Virus record (IMG/VR): IMGVR_UViG_3300036770_000289
Location: 1 to 20,193 of that record
Length of the DNA: 20,193 nt
Direction: 5' to 3' (one strand)
Source: a virus
Shown: positions 14,102 to 20,193 of the stretch, one piece after another
Layout: each line of letters begins with the position of its first letter
How positions within the stretch are numbered: position 1 is the stretch's first letter
The notes under the pieces: model-generated
The model's database searches: none
Seen by the model: only the letters and a program-made list of their open reading frames with translations
Told to the model about the DNA's origin: nothing
Program-made: the position numbers and the translations under genes

Positions 14102-15378
14102 GCCGCAATCTCCTTCATCGCAGGCTTCCAGAACTCGTCGTACACGCGGTCCGCTTCGTACTGCTTGGCGAACTCAATCGCCTTCTTCGACTTCTCGCCA
14201 CGACGCTCATACGCCTGCTCGAGCGAGTTCAAGATTGAACTGACCGACGGCGTCAAGAACCACGAACGCTGAGCCGCATCCCAATATGGTTGACCATCCA
14301 CAACCCAACCATCACCAACCAACTCAGGCTGAGCCGTGAAGTTCGAGACGATGACAGGTGTGCCGCACGCTTGAGCTTCAATGACCGGGATGCCGAATCC
14401 TTCACCCATGCTCGCGGCGAGCAGCACGTCGGCTGCGGTGTAGAGCGTCGCCATCGCATGAATCGGCAGACCGTTGCGATACAGGTACGGGTCGGCCCAC
14501 TTGATGCGGTCCTTCGGTATCCCGCACACTTCAGCCAGGGCATTCAGATCGAGTCCGCCCATCGACCCGCTCGCCTCAGAATGCATGTAGAGAACCGCGT
14601 CAGGATGTCTTGACGCGAACATGCTGAACGCCATGAAGTTTTCGGCGAACGCCTTACGCGAAGGATGCACACCTTTGTTCGCCGCGGTCATCATTACCAC
14701 GAACTGACCGTCCTCGTACCCCATGATTTGGCGACCGCTGATTTGTTTGCCAGCATTGTCTTTCACGAACGGCGACGGCTTGTAATCGGATTCGATGCCG
14801 TGCGGAACATAGACGTTGCGCACACCGGCACGATCCAACTCGGCCTTCCCGAACTTGCTCATCGCAATCGGCAACACGTTCGGACGTTTGCACCACGCCA
14901 ACACATCGGGCGGAATCGGCGCATGATCAATCGGTACCCACGAAGCAATGTTCGGCACCTTGTCCAGATTCGGAGCCTTCAACACCCACACATCAAACAG
15001 AGTGATGAGCAACTTGGGCAGTTTCGTCGCCTGAGTCCACTCCATCCAGTGGGCGACGATGATGTCGTCAGAGTACGGGTTCAGTCCCCGCGGGTAGATT
15101 TTGATGCCGTTCCACGTCGACGTCGAACCTTCGAGTCCGTACATTGCGTGGATTGCGATTTCGTGCCCTTCTTTGACGAGCCTTTGGACCGCTTGCTGGG
15201 TTTGCTGGCCGTAGCCCGTTCCCGCCCACGGGGCGTTGGAGTACCAGACCGCCCTGACCGCGTCCGAGGTTCGACGACTGACTCCTCCCACAAGTGAGCC
15301 ACGCCCAGCTGCAAGAGCAGGGTCGCCTCCGCTCCCGGTAAGTCCATTGGCACGCCCTTGATTACCACTCGCATTCAC
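14077..15378 (-). CDS. Glycosyltransferase, GT-B fold, GT4-like (433 aa)
   Basis: Probably transfers a sugar from a nucleotide-sugar donor. The N-terminal half has 'VWYSNAPWAGTGYGQQTQQ' (44-62), the Gly-rich acceptor-side loop of GT-B enzymes, and 'IIVAHWMEW' (106-114). The C-terminal half has the donor-site signature 'GEGFGIPVIEAQACGTPV' with the E-x7-E pair (E326/E334) typical of GT4. The first 40 residues are Gly/Ala/Ser-rich and may be a flexible extension. The GTG at 15378 is chosen for its GGAG six bases upstream. It is the first gene after the capsid terminator, and its end overlaps the next gene by 25 nt. The target could be virion proteins or host surface glycan; the sequence does not say which. 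Confidence 0.85.
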   Translation of the reverse strand: MNASGNQGRANGLTGSGGDPALAAGRGSLVGGVSRRTSDAVRAVWYSNAPWAGTGYGQQTQQAVQRLVKEGHEIAIHAMYGLEGSTSTWNGIKIYPRGLNPYSDDIIVAHWMEWTQATKLPKLLITLFDVWVLKAPNLDKVPNIASWVPIDHAPIPPDVLAWCKRPNVLPIAMSKFGKAELDRAGVRNVYVPHGIESDYKPSPFVKDNAGKQISGRQIMGYEDGQFVVMMTAANKGVHPSRKAFAENFMAFSMFASRHPDAVLYMHSEASGSMGGLDLNALAEVCGIPKDRIKWADPYLYRNGLPIHAMATLYTAADVLLAASMGEGFGIPVIEAQACGTPVIVSNFTAQPELVGDGWVVDGQPYWDAAQRSWFLTPSVSSILNSLEQAYERRGEKSKKAIEFAKQYEADRVYDEFWKPAMKEIAAWCRSSQS

Positions 15379-15397
15379 GCAGTTCTCCTTCGCAGGT

Positions 15398-15426
15398 TTG
15401 ATTCAACCTTAGCCGAGAAATGTCAA
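15398..15426 (-). promoter_or_regulatory. Possible weak promoter for the glycosylation cassette
   Basis: A perfect -35-like TTGACA occupies 15426-15421, immediately after the terminator stem. At 16-18 nt spacing the -10 region reads GAATCA/AATCAA, a poor match to TATAAT. The same bases also form the U-rich tail of the terminator, so the -35 match may be coincidental. Confidence 0.2.
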
Positions 15427-15466
15427 AGCGGCCCGGCACCACCCTGCGTGTGGGTGCCGGACCGCT
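15427..15466 (-). terminator. Intrinsic terminator after the major capsid gene
   Basis: A 14-position stem with one mismatch (AGCGG-c-CCGGCACC pairing with GGTGCCGG-a-CCGCT) and a 12-nt loop. On the minus strand it is followed by TTTGACATTTCTC, a broken U-rich tract. It lies about 40 nt after the capsid stop, a common place for phages to limit read-through from a highly expressed capsid gene. Termination is probably partial, because no strong promoter is visible for the genes downstream. Confidence 0.75.
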
Positions 15467-15507
15467 CGACTATTCACGTCCCATCAAGGGACTTCGTCGG
15501 GTTCGCC

Positions 15508-16692
15508 TTAGGCGGCGTTGCCGATGAAGTGCTTGATGTGGCTCGTCTGCGGCAGGTTGCCGTCCACGCGCATCGTGGCGCGGAACGTGACGAGGTCCGC
15601 ATTGAATGCGTAATCGTCGCTGCGATCGAGACGCAGACCGCCCGCCATGCGGACGTAGTAGCTGGGCATGTGTCCGAAGAGGACCGACTTGGCCGACAAA
15701 CCAGTGTCAGCCATTGCCGGGTTCTCGTACACCGGGAAGTTCAGGACGCGGTCATTGCCGTCAGCCAATGCTGGGCTGAAGACGTAGTAGCCGGCCGTGT
15801 CTTTCAGGGTGCGGACTTTGCCGAGGGATGCGGTGTTCATCATCCAGCCGACGCCTGGGAGACGACGCGCTGCGCCGTTCAGGCTGTAAGCCAGGTTGAT
15901 GAGGTTGTCCGCGGTGAACGCGCCAGTGACGCCCGTGCCGCCGGTGATACCGAGCGAGCTCTGGGTCACGATGCCTGCTGGCTGGTTCGTGCCTGAGCCG
16001 GTGGTGAGACCAGCGTTGACACGGAAGCCGAGCTCGTTGCCCGTCTGGGTGGCGAGGAAGGCGAGGATGTCCACGCCCGAGTCCTCAATGAGTTCACGCG
16101 ACAGCTGCACCAGGAACGAATACTTGTATGCGCTCAGGGTGACGAAGCTGTTGAACGTGGGGTCGGACTCCGCGATCGCGGTGCCTTCGCCGACGATTGC
16201 CGCCGTCGACCAACCGGCCTGCGACGGAATCTGGAGGTTCTCGCCACCAGCCGTGCGGAGCACGGTCGAGGTGTCGAGCATCGGGCCGACGAGTCGGGCC
16301 TGCTCGATGACGCGGTCGAAGAACGACGTCGGCACCGGAGCACCCGACGAAGTCTTCACGACGTCACGGGTCTCGAAGGTGAACGAACGGGTCTCGCCAC
16401 GAGCCATCGAACGGATGACATCGGAGTCGGTGGACATTGCTTTGGCAGCCGGGCGAACCTGGGCGGCGATGTCGCGGGTGGCCGCTTCAATCTTCGCCTC
16501 GCGCTCGGCATCAGCCTTGAGGGCTTCGATGCGAGCGGCACGCTCGTTGAGCTCAGCGTTCATGCGCTGGTAGCTCTGCTCTTCTTCTGCGGTGAGGTCG
16601 CGCTTTTCGGATGCAGCCTTGTCGAGAAGGGCCTTGGCCGCTTCCCAAGCACGCTGACGCGCCTCGACCTGCTGGTCGATGTATTGCTTCAT
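15508..16692 (-). CDS. Major capsid protein, HK97 fold (394 aa)
   Basis: Builds the icosahedral head. Residues 1-85 are a charged helical segment (MKQYIDQQVEARQRAWEAAK..., 'LTAEEEQSYQRMNAELNER') typical of the HK97 delta/scaffold domain that the upstream protease removes. The shell domain follows: 'FFDRVIEQARLVGPMLD', 'LQIPSQAGWSTAAIVGEG', 'TLSAYKYSFLVQLSRELIE', and a tail 'MRVDGNLPQTSHIKHFI'. These are hallmarks of the Phage_capsid family. The frame stays open upstream to about 16890, but the ATG at 16692 is preferred because GGAGG lies eight bases before it and the scaffold domain starts there. The cleavage site, probably near residues 85-105, cannot be fixed from sequence alone. A terminator follows at 15427-15466. 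Confidence 0.95.
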   Translation of the reverse strand: MKQYIDQQVEARQRAWEAAKALLDKAASEKRDLTAEEEQSYQRMNAELNERAARIEALKADAEREAKIEAATRDIAAQVRPAAKAMSTDSDVIRSMARGETRSFTFETRDVVKTSSGAPVPTSFFDRVIEQARLVGPMLDTSTVLRTAGGENLQIPSQAGWSTAAIVGEGTAIAESDPTFNSFVTLSAYKYSFLVQLSRELIEDSGVDILAFLATQTGNELGFRVNAGLTTGSGTNQPAGIVTQSSLGITGGTGVTGAFTADNLINLAYSLNGAARRLPGVGWMMNTASLGKVRTLKDTAGYYVFSPALADGNDRVLNFPVYENPAMADTGLSAKSVLFGHMPSYYVRMAGGLRLDRSDDYAFNADLVTFRATMRVDGNLPQTSHIKHFIGNAA

Positions 16693-16801
16693 GGTGTGTT
16701 CCTCCAGGGAACGTTGTTGGGGTCGCAGGGATTTTTTCTCCCGGACAGGCTCCTGAACCGGCACCTTCCTGCGGCTCCGCAGCGAAGACTCTTGACGAAG
16801 T
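16693..16801 (-). promoter_or_regulatory. Leader of the major capsid gene with two hairpins
   Basis: This 109-nt non-coding gap is unusually long for such a compact region. It holds a bulged hairpin at 16765-16787 (CTTC-CTGCG stem) and a second inverted repeat at 16741-16761 (CCGG/CAGG pairing with CCTG/CCGG). Neither is followed by a U-run on the transcribed strand, so these are not intrinsic terminators. They may stabilise the capsid mRNA or mark a processing site; this is inference. I found no convincing -10/-35 pair. An SD, GGAGG, ends eight bases before the capsid ATG. Confidence 0.35.
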
Positions 16802-17512
16802 CTAGACGAGCTTGGCTTGCAGTTCAAGTTGCTTGGCAAGCAGCGAAGCAGGAACCTGCTCTGGCTTCTTGCGCAACTTGCCAACCACATCGAGCAGCAA
16901 CGAAGCCTGCTCGTCGTTCAACTCTGAACCAGCCTCGAGCACGGTGATCGCATCGGCGAGTTTGTCTGCGTCGGCCGCTGTTCTTTCGGCGAGTTGGTCG
17001 AGGCTACGAACTGATGCGCTGGTCGCCTGGTATGCGGGGAAGCCGGTCACGACCGACACTTCGTAGAGGCGTACTTCTTTAAGTTCGCGCACCATTCCGT
17101 CATCCGACCACGAATCACCTTTCGGTGGAACCGAGAAACCAAACGACATTGAGTCGACGTCGCCGCGCTGAATCAGCGTCGACAGATCGCGGCCCACCGT
17201 GGTGTCCGGTAGGTCTGCTTCAACTTTCAGACCGCGTTCATCTTCCATCAGACGCAACGTCTTTGCGCGAGTCGTCGCAAGAAGCATCGACGAATCATGG
17301 TTGAGATACATGCGGATGTTGTTCTTCGATTTGAGTGAACGCTTGAATGCGCCAGGTGCGATGCGTTCAACGAATGGCAGCGGCTCCGAATCAGAGTTGA
17401 ACACTGCGGCGTATCCGCTGAATGACATGCCGTCACCGGCTGGACCTTGTCTGACCTCGAAGTCGTTGACGGTTAGCCGACGGGTCTCAATCTTCTCGGT
17501 CATGGATGACAA
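16802..17512 (-). CDS. HK97-family prohead protease (peptidase S78)
   Basis: This serine protease matures the procapsid by cutting the capsid protein's N-terminal scaffold domain. The S78 pattern is clear: 'FSGYAAVFNSDS' (31-42), 'RIAPGAFKRSL' (50-60), the catalytic His in 'YLNHDSSMLLATT' (His72), and the catalytic Ser region 'DVDSMSFGFSV' (Ser121/Ser123), followed by 'LYEVSVVTGFPAY' (149-161). Length (about 236 aa) is normal. The C-terminal third (about 170-236) is a helical tail. The start is uncertain: TTG at 17512 has GGA at a suitable distance, whereas the ATG at 17503 (MTEKIETRR) has no well-placed SD. It lies directly upstream of the major capsid gene, the usual order. Confidence 0.95.
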   Translation of the reverse strand: MSSMTEKIETRRLTVNDFEVRQGPAGDGMSFSGYAAVFNSDSEPLPFVERIAPGAFKRSLKSKNNIRMYLNHDSSMLLATTRAKTLRLMEDERGLKVEADLPDTTVGRDLSTLIQRGDVDSMSFGFSVPPKGDSWSDDGMVRELKEVRLYEVSVVTGFPAYQATSASVRSLDQLAERTAADADKLADAITVLEAGSELNDEQASLLLDVVGKLRKKPEQVPASLLAKQLELQAKLV

Positions 17513-17531
17513 TGCTAGTCCGTTGCGGAGA

Positions 17532-18650
17532 TTACTTGTCCACGAACAGTCTTGACAAGCGAGCCAACGTCACGAGGTAGCCGAGGCGGCCTTCCTCTTC
17601 ACGCACACGCTCAGCCTGACGCTCGAACCATTGCATCGCAGGTGACGGATCGAGCGGGTTGATTCCCCACAAATAGAACGCGACCGCGCCCGCACCGGGA
17701 AAGCCGTCGTTGTCTGCGTCGCTGTTCTGCGGGGCTTCGAGGTCTACCAAGTGTCTTGCTCCCCAAGCGTTCGCACGAATGACTTTATCCTCGCTGATTC
17801 TTCCCGCAGCCATGTCGCGGGCTTCACGAATAGTTCTTGCCACAAGACCGTCACCACCGAGACCCTGACCGTAGTAGTCGAGACCTTTGCGGGCTGCTTC
17901 ACGGATGTAGGACGGTACGTCGAATGTGAGTTGTCTGACGTAGTCGATTGGTGGTTCCTCGAAGTATGGGGCGTCTTCATCGTTGACGTCTCCAGTCTGC
18001 ACTTCTTGCCCTGGGTTGTCGTTGGGTCCACCGTGTACGGGTTCCCATGCGTTGCAGTAGTAGGCGGATGAAACTTCTGCATCCCACCGTTTGCAGTAGA
18101 AGTTCTTGAAGTAGCCGCAGTTTCCGCAGTTGCGGTTCGCTGGCACGTCGGCGGTGACGGCTGGACGATAGTTGTCTGGAAGTGCACGATCTTCCATCTC
18201 ATCTTCGTCTTCGTCTTCTGGTTCGTCCTCGGGTTCCTCAAGTTCGCCAATGCGAGTCAGCGTCGAGAACTTATGTCCGACGATGACGTCGGTGTCTTCC
18301 CAGCCGCCTTCGACCTGTTGATAAATCTGGATCAGGGCCACCGGGTCATCTTCGGTGGCTTCCAACTCGAAGTCGGTACCTGGCACGCGCACGGTGCCGG
18401 AACGGAAGATTTCTTTGATTTCACCACGCGCACGACCACCCGAACTATTCCACGAAACATAATCACCCACCATCAACTCATCAGGACGAGCACGCTCACC
18501 GCCTGGTTCCATGTCCTCGGCAATCGACACCGCCACCATCTGGTCGATGGCGGCCTGCTTCGTCGTATGGCAGCCGATGACTTCTCCGTCTTCCTTCTCA
18601 ACCGCCCAGTCTGAGCAGTTCGGATTTGATTCGGAAATGAAGTACGGCAT
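17532..18650 (-). CDS. Multidomain head-region protein: Tudor-like, four-cysteine and capsid-associated domains (372 aa)
   Basis: Four parts can be read. Residues 1-45 ('EVIGCHTTKQAAIDQMVAV') resemble a short N-terminal segment common in phage head-protease-region proteins. Residues 60-135 (VGDYVSWNSSGGRARGEI onward, ending VGHKFSTLTRI) resemble the DUF2945/Tudor-like fold. Residues 136-155 are an acidic linker of Glu/Asp. Residues 175-199 carry C175-x2-C178-x7-C186-x12-C199, a possible metal or Fe-S site. Residues about 245-350 (REAARKGLDYYGQGLGGDG, RISEDKVIRANAWGARH, DGFPGAGAVAFYLWG) match a domain I recognise from phage portal/protease neighbourhoods, usually ending in an 'IAWALWGGD'-type motif. 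It lies directly upstream of the prohead protease, so a head-assembly role is inferred. The fusion as a whole is not one I can name. Confidence 0.75.
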   Translation of the reverse strand: MPYFISESNPNCSDWAVEKEDGEVIGCHTTKQAAIDQMVAVSIAEDMEPGGERARPDELMVGDYVSWNSSGGRARGEIKEIFRSGTVRVPGTDFELEATEDDPVALIQIYQQVEGGWEDTDVIVGHKFSTLTRIGELEEPEDEPEDEDEDEMEDRALPDNYRPAVTADVPANRNCGNCGYFKNFYCKRWDAEVSSAYYCNAWEPVHGGPNDNPGQEVQTGDVNDEDAPYFEEPPIDYVRQLTFDVPSYIREAARKGLDYYGQGLGGDGLVARTIREARDMAAGRISEDKVIRANAWGARHLVDLEAPQNSDADNDGFPGAGAVAFYLWGINPLDPSPAMQWFERQAERVREEEGRLGYLVTLARLSRLFVDK

Positions 18651-18913
18651 CAGAACGTCTGCGTGATGTAGCTGAGAACATGACCAGCTTTGCTGGATAC
18701 AGCAAAGATTCGTTCACCCGCGTTCAACTCAAACTCAATGCGTTCAAGTTTCCCAAGAACCAACCCGTTATTGACTGTCACGTTTGATGCGCCCAAATAG
18801 AGCGTGTCAGTGTTGTCGTTGTTCGCAATGTGCAACCGCATCGGATTCGCCGACGCACCATTGATTTGAGTAGCCGCAGTTCCGACCGTCACCGTTCCAC
18901 TTGCCAAAGCCAT
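18650..18913 (-). CDS. Small beta-rich phage protein (87 aa), function unknown
   Basis: The protein is MALASGTVTVGTAATQI followed by alternating hydrophobic stretches ('MRLHIANNDNTDTLYLGA', 'VTVNNGLVLGKLERIEFEL', 'ERIFAVSSKAGHVLSY'), which suggests a small beta-sandwich. Proteins of this size and character beside capsid genes are often head decoration or fibre-related, but I see no specific signature. I chose the ATG at 18913 because GAGAGG sits six bases upstream. The in-frame TTG two codons earlier (18919) directly abuts that SD and cannot use it. The stop codon overlaps the next ATG by one base (TGATG), so it is coupled to the head-region protein that follows. Confidence 0.7.
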   Translation of the reverse strand: MALASGTVTVGTAATQINGASANPMRLHIANNDNTDTLYLGASNVTVNNGLVLGKLERIEFELNAGERIFAVSSKAGHVLSYITQTF

Positions 18914-18923
18914 AGTCAACCTC

Positions 18924-19748
18924 TCAGAGCATCAACAATACTTGCAAGTCATCGTCTTCGGCGACGAACGTGATTTCACCCGCAGCCGACGCAGTCACCC
19001 CAGCCACGATTGGTGTGCAGTATGCGAGCACCGTTTTCGGATTCGGCAGAACAATCTCTGGCACAACCTCAACTTGAGGTTCGCGTTTCTTCTGTCTCGG
19101 TTGCGCATACGGATACGGTCGACCACCCGCCTGCTGAACTGGTGCAGGCGGAGGTGTCGGCGGTGTGACCGTGCCGGTAGCAGCAGCATCCAACCCGCCA
19201 AGCGGCGCATCGCCAACGGCGTCCGCCGACACGATGCCGTCGGCTGATGCCATCAGACCGCCCAGAAGACTCTCTGCTGAGGCGACCACTGTGATGACAC
19301 CAGTTGCCGCCGATGTCGCTTCTCCGAGCCCCGCAGACGCCTCTGCGGCGATTGTGATGACGGCAGCAGCCGTTGCTATCAGTTCGCCCAGCGGCGCATC
19401 AGCCTCACCAGTATCGGAGACGACTGCCGACGCTGAAGCAGCCAAGGCACCGAGGTCGGCTTGCGCATCCGCCACCACCTCGACATTGACCTCAGCAACC
19501 TCCGCCAACAGTTCGCCGAGTGCAGCGTCAGCGGTTGCTGTGATGACTGGTGTGACCGTGCCTGTCGCCGATGCCGACAATCCGCCGAGCGGTGCCGCAG
19601 CAGTTGCGGGTGTGGTGAACGTTATGCCGTCGAGGACACCGTTGCCGTCAAGCGTTGACGTGTCGAGAATGAACGCTGGTGACGGACCGCCGAGTCCTAC
19701 GTTGGCGTCGTCGAGTTGCGACTGGTCAAGGTAGAACCGTGCGACCAT
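18924..19748 (-). CDS. Repeat-containing virion-associated protein (274 aa) with LDxSxLD modules
   Basis: Residues 5-20 (FYLDQSQLDDANVGLG) and 26-41 (FILDTSTLDGNGVLDG) are two copies of a short module also found at both ends of the minor tail protein encoded at 4111-5361. Residues about 51-195 form seven repeats, each marked by a Leu-Gly pair at 54/55, 77/78, 99/100, 120/121, 141/142, 162/163 and 183/184, so the spacing is 23, 22 and then 21 residues. The consensus is roughly A-x-LG-[GE]-L-x-A-x-A-x-G-V. A Pro-rich linker (about 197-218) and a basic patch (QKKRE) follow, then a short C-terminal domain. No catalytic motif is seen. I infer a structural or fibre-like role, possibly linked to the tail through the shared module. 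The SD is weak. Confidence 0.75.
   Translation of the reverse strand: MVARFYLDQSQLDDANVGLGGPSPAFILDTSTLDGNGVLDGITFTTPATAAAPLGGLSASATGTVTPVITATADAALGELLAEVAEVNVEVVADAQADLGALAASASAVVSDTGEADAPLGELIATAAAVITIAAEASAGLGEATSAATGVITVVASAESLLGGLMASADGIVSADAVGDAPLGGLDAAATGTVTPPTPPPAPVQQAGGRPYPYAQPRQKKREPQVEVVPEIVLPNPKTVLAYCTPIVAGVTASAAGEITFVAEDDDLQVLLML
19164..19598 (-). repeat. Seven tandem 21-23-residue coding repeats
   Basis: Inside the 274-aa protein, a degenerate unit of about 63-69 nt repeats seven times. It is clear at protein level from regularly spaced LG dipeptides (intervals 23, 22, 21, 21, 21, 21 residues), each followed by Ala-rich beta-like sequence ending in Val/Ile/Thr. The copies have diverged at DNA level, so this is an old or selected protein repeat rather than a fresh duplication. 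Confidence 0.75.
19626..19673 (-). repeat. Dispersed LDxSxLD module, copy B
   Basis: Encodes residues 26-41 (FILDTSTLDGNGVLDG) of the 274-aa protein, five residues after copy A. It pairs best with the copy near the N-terminus of the minor tail protein (5245-5292, FVLDSSQLDGVDTLDG): both end in LDG. Confidence 0.7.
19689..19736 (-). repeat. Dispersed LDxSxLD module, copy A
   Basis: Encodes residues 5-20 (FYLDQSQLDDANVGLG) of the 274-aa protein. It is the closest relative of the extreme C-terminus of the minor tail protein at 4114-4161 (FILDASQLDDVSVGLG). The DNA is also similar: both read, on the plus strand, a stretch close to GTCGTCAAGTTGCGA. Confidence 0.7.
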
Positions 19749-19757
19749 GACGGCCGC

Positions 19758-20141
19758 TTACAAGGCGAGAGTCAGCGAGACCGTGAGTGCGCCCGAGGAG
19801 ATCGTGAACGTGTCGCCTGCGGTGTAGGCGTTCGCGGTGATGGTTCCTGAGAAAAGGAAGTTTCCTGCTGAGATGTTGTCCCAGGCGGTGAAGTGAGTTG
19901 CGTCTTGCGAACCGGCGATGTTCGTCCAGGTGATTGCGGCATCAGATGCGATCGAGCCCGACGAGGCGGCTGCGAACGACGCTTCTTTGCGTGTCGTTTC
20001 GGTTGCCGCGTTTGATGTGCCGTTCGCGCCAGGGTCACCGACGTGCAGTTTTACATATACGGTCGCCACCGCGAAAGAAGTGTTGTTGCCGACCGCATCA
20101 AGCCATGCGTTCGCCAAATACGAAGAGACACCAGTAGCCAT
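19758..20141 (-). CDS. Small phage structural-like protein (127 aa), function unknown
   Basis: The protein is rich in Ala, Ser, Thr and Gly. It begins MATGVSSYLANAWLDAV and includes 'VKLHVGDPGANGTSNAA', then a beta-type second half ('FTAWDNISAGNFLFSG', 'AGDTFTISSGALTVSL'). This resembles small virion-associated or fibre-like proteins that environmental phages often encode near the head genes; that resemblance is from memory and is only a family-level impression. The ATG at 20141 overlaps the upstream stop by one base, so translation is probably coupled. The next gene starts 9 nt after its TAA. No signal peptide or TM segment is visible. It could be a decoration protein or a host-contact fibre component. 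Confidence 0.7.
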   Translation of the reverse strand: MATGVSSYLANAWLDAVGNNTSFAVATVYVKLHVGDPGANGTSNAATETTRKEASFAAASSGSIASDAAITWTNIAGSQDATHFTAWDNISAGNFLFSGTITANAYTAGDTFTISSGALTVSLTLAL

Positions 20142-20193
20142 CAGCCTTCAACCCTTTCCACGATTTCAGTGATGCGACCATCCTCGCCACGCA
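20141..20193 (-). CDS. C-terminal end of an upstream gene (partial)
   Basis: Only the last 16 codons are inside the window. The frame read from 20191 ends in RITEIVERVEG and a TGA at 20143-20141. This TGA shares one base with the ATG of the next gene (TGATG), the same coupling seen at several other junctions here, which supports this frame as coding. Product unknown; the visible tail is charged and would fit a helix. Confidence 0.5.
   Translation of the reverse strand, partial: RGEDGRITEIVERVEG

Noticed and set aside
14665-15297. Open frame of 210 codons on the plus strand
   Set aside because: It mirrors the GT4-like gene. The His/Arg-rich composition is typical of an antisense shadow in GC-rich DNA, with no SD or motif.
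16693-16890. N-terminal extension of the capsid frame by 66 codons
   Set aside because: The frame is open, but the extension is Arg/Ser-rich, unlike a capsid protein. It overlaps the protease gene, and the clear SD and delta-domain start support 16692.
19165-19734. Open frame of 189 codons on the plus strand, Ala/Ser-rich
   Set aside because: It is the antisense image of the repeat protein; its low complexity comes from the repeats on the other strand.
1-20193. tRNA genes, attachment sites, integrase or immunity genes
   Set aside because: I looked for cloverleaf-like segments and integrase/repressor signatures by eye and saw none. A tRNAscan run and a search of the full genome would be needed to exclude them fully.

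Overview
The window is about 20 kb from the late region of a tailed double-stranded DNA phage with siphovirus architecture. Every gene I can support lies on the minus strand, so the genome reads from the right-hand end (about 20193) to the left (1). Genes are packed tightly, with ATGA and TGATG overlaps, Shine-Dalgarno (SD) sequences buried in the gene upstream, and several GTG or TTG starts. The families present (HK97-type capsid and S78 protease, a tail chaperone pair joined by a frameshift, an alpha-helical tape measure, a small membrane/coiled-coil protein of the kind seen in actinophages) suggest an aquatic, probably actinobacterial, host. That host call is inference. No integrase, repressor, tRNA, CRISPR array or insertion sequence was found, and terminase and portal are not in the window. 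They would be expected further upstream, beyond 20193.

Layout in transcription order. (1) 20193-18650: the end of an unknown gene, a small structural-like protein, a protein built from seven 21-23-residue repeats, and a small beta-rich protein. (2) 18650-15508, head module: a multidomain capsid-region protein, the prohead protease and the major capsid protein, followed by a strong hairpin terminator at 15427-15466. (3) 15378-10894, a six-gene glycan-modification cassette: GT4-like, GT2-like, SAM methyltransferase, GT17-like, a GT-A-like protein and a DUF115/Maf-like protein. All but one of its internal junctions overlap by 14-34 nt. (4) 10881-8207, connector and tail: head-tail connector, tail-completion protein, a 56-aa protein, tail tube, tail chaperones G and GT joined by a -1 frameshift at CCCTTTG, and an HK97 gp10-like protein. 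(5) 8179-7457: a primase-polymerase-like protein embedded among tail genes. (6) 7441-2656: tape measure, minor tail protein, glycine-rich fibre/adhesin, and a small fibre-associated protein. (7) 2666-1240, lysis: a small exported protein, two holin candidates, an M15-type endolysin, and a single-TM coiled-coil protein. (8) 1289-1: a small HTH-like protein, a calcineurin-like phosphoesterase, and the start of another gene.

Taken together, the genes make and mature the head, probably decorate virion proteins or host glycans with sugars, assemble a tail of roughly 100 nm (estimated from the tape-measure length), and lyse the host. The parts that most deserve a second look are the glycosylation cassette (including a GT17-type enzyme), the dnaX-like frameshift signal in the tail chaperone, the primase-like gene in the tail module, and a short LDxSxLD peptide module shared by two proteins encoded about 14 kb apart.
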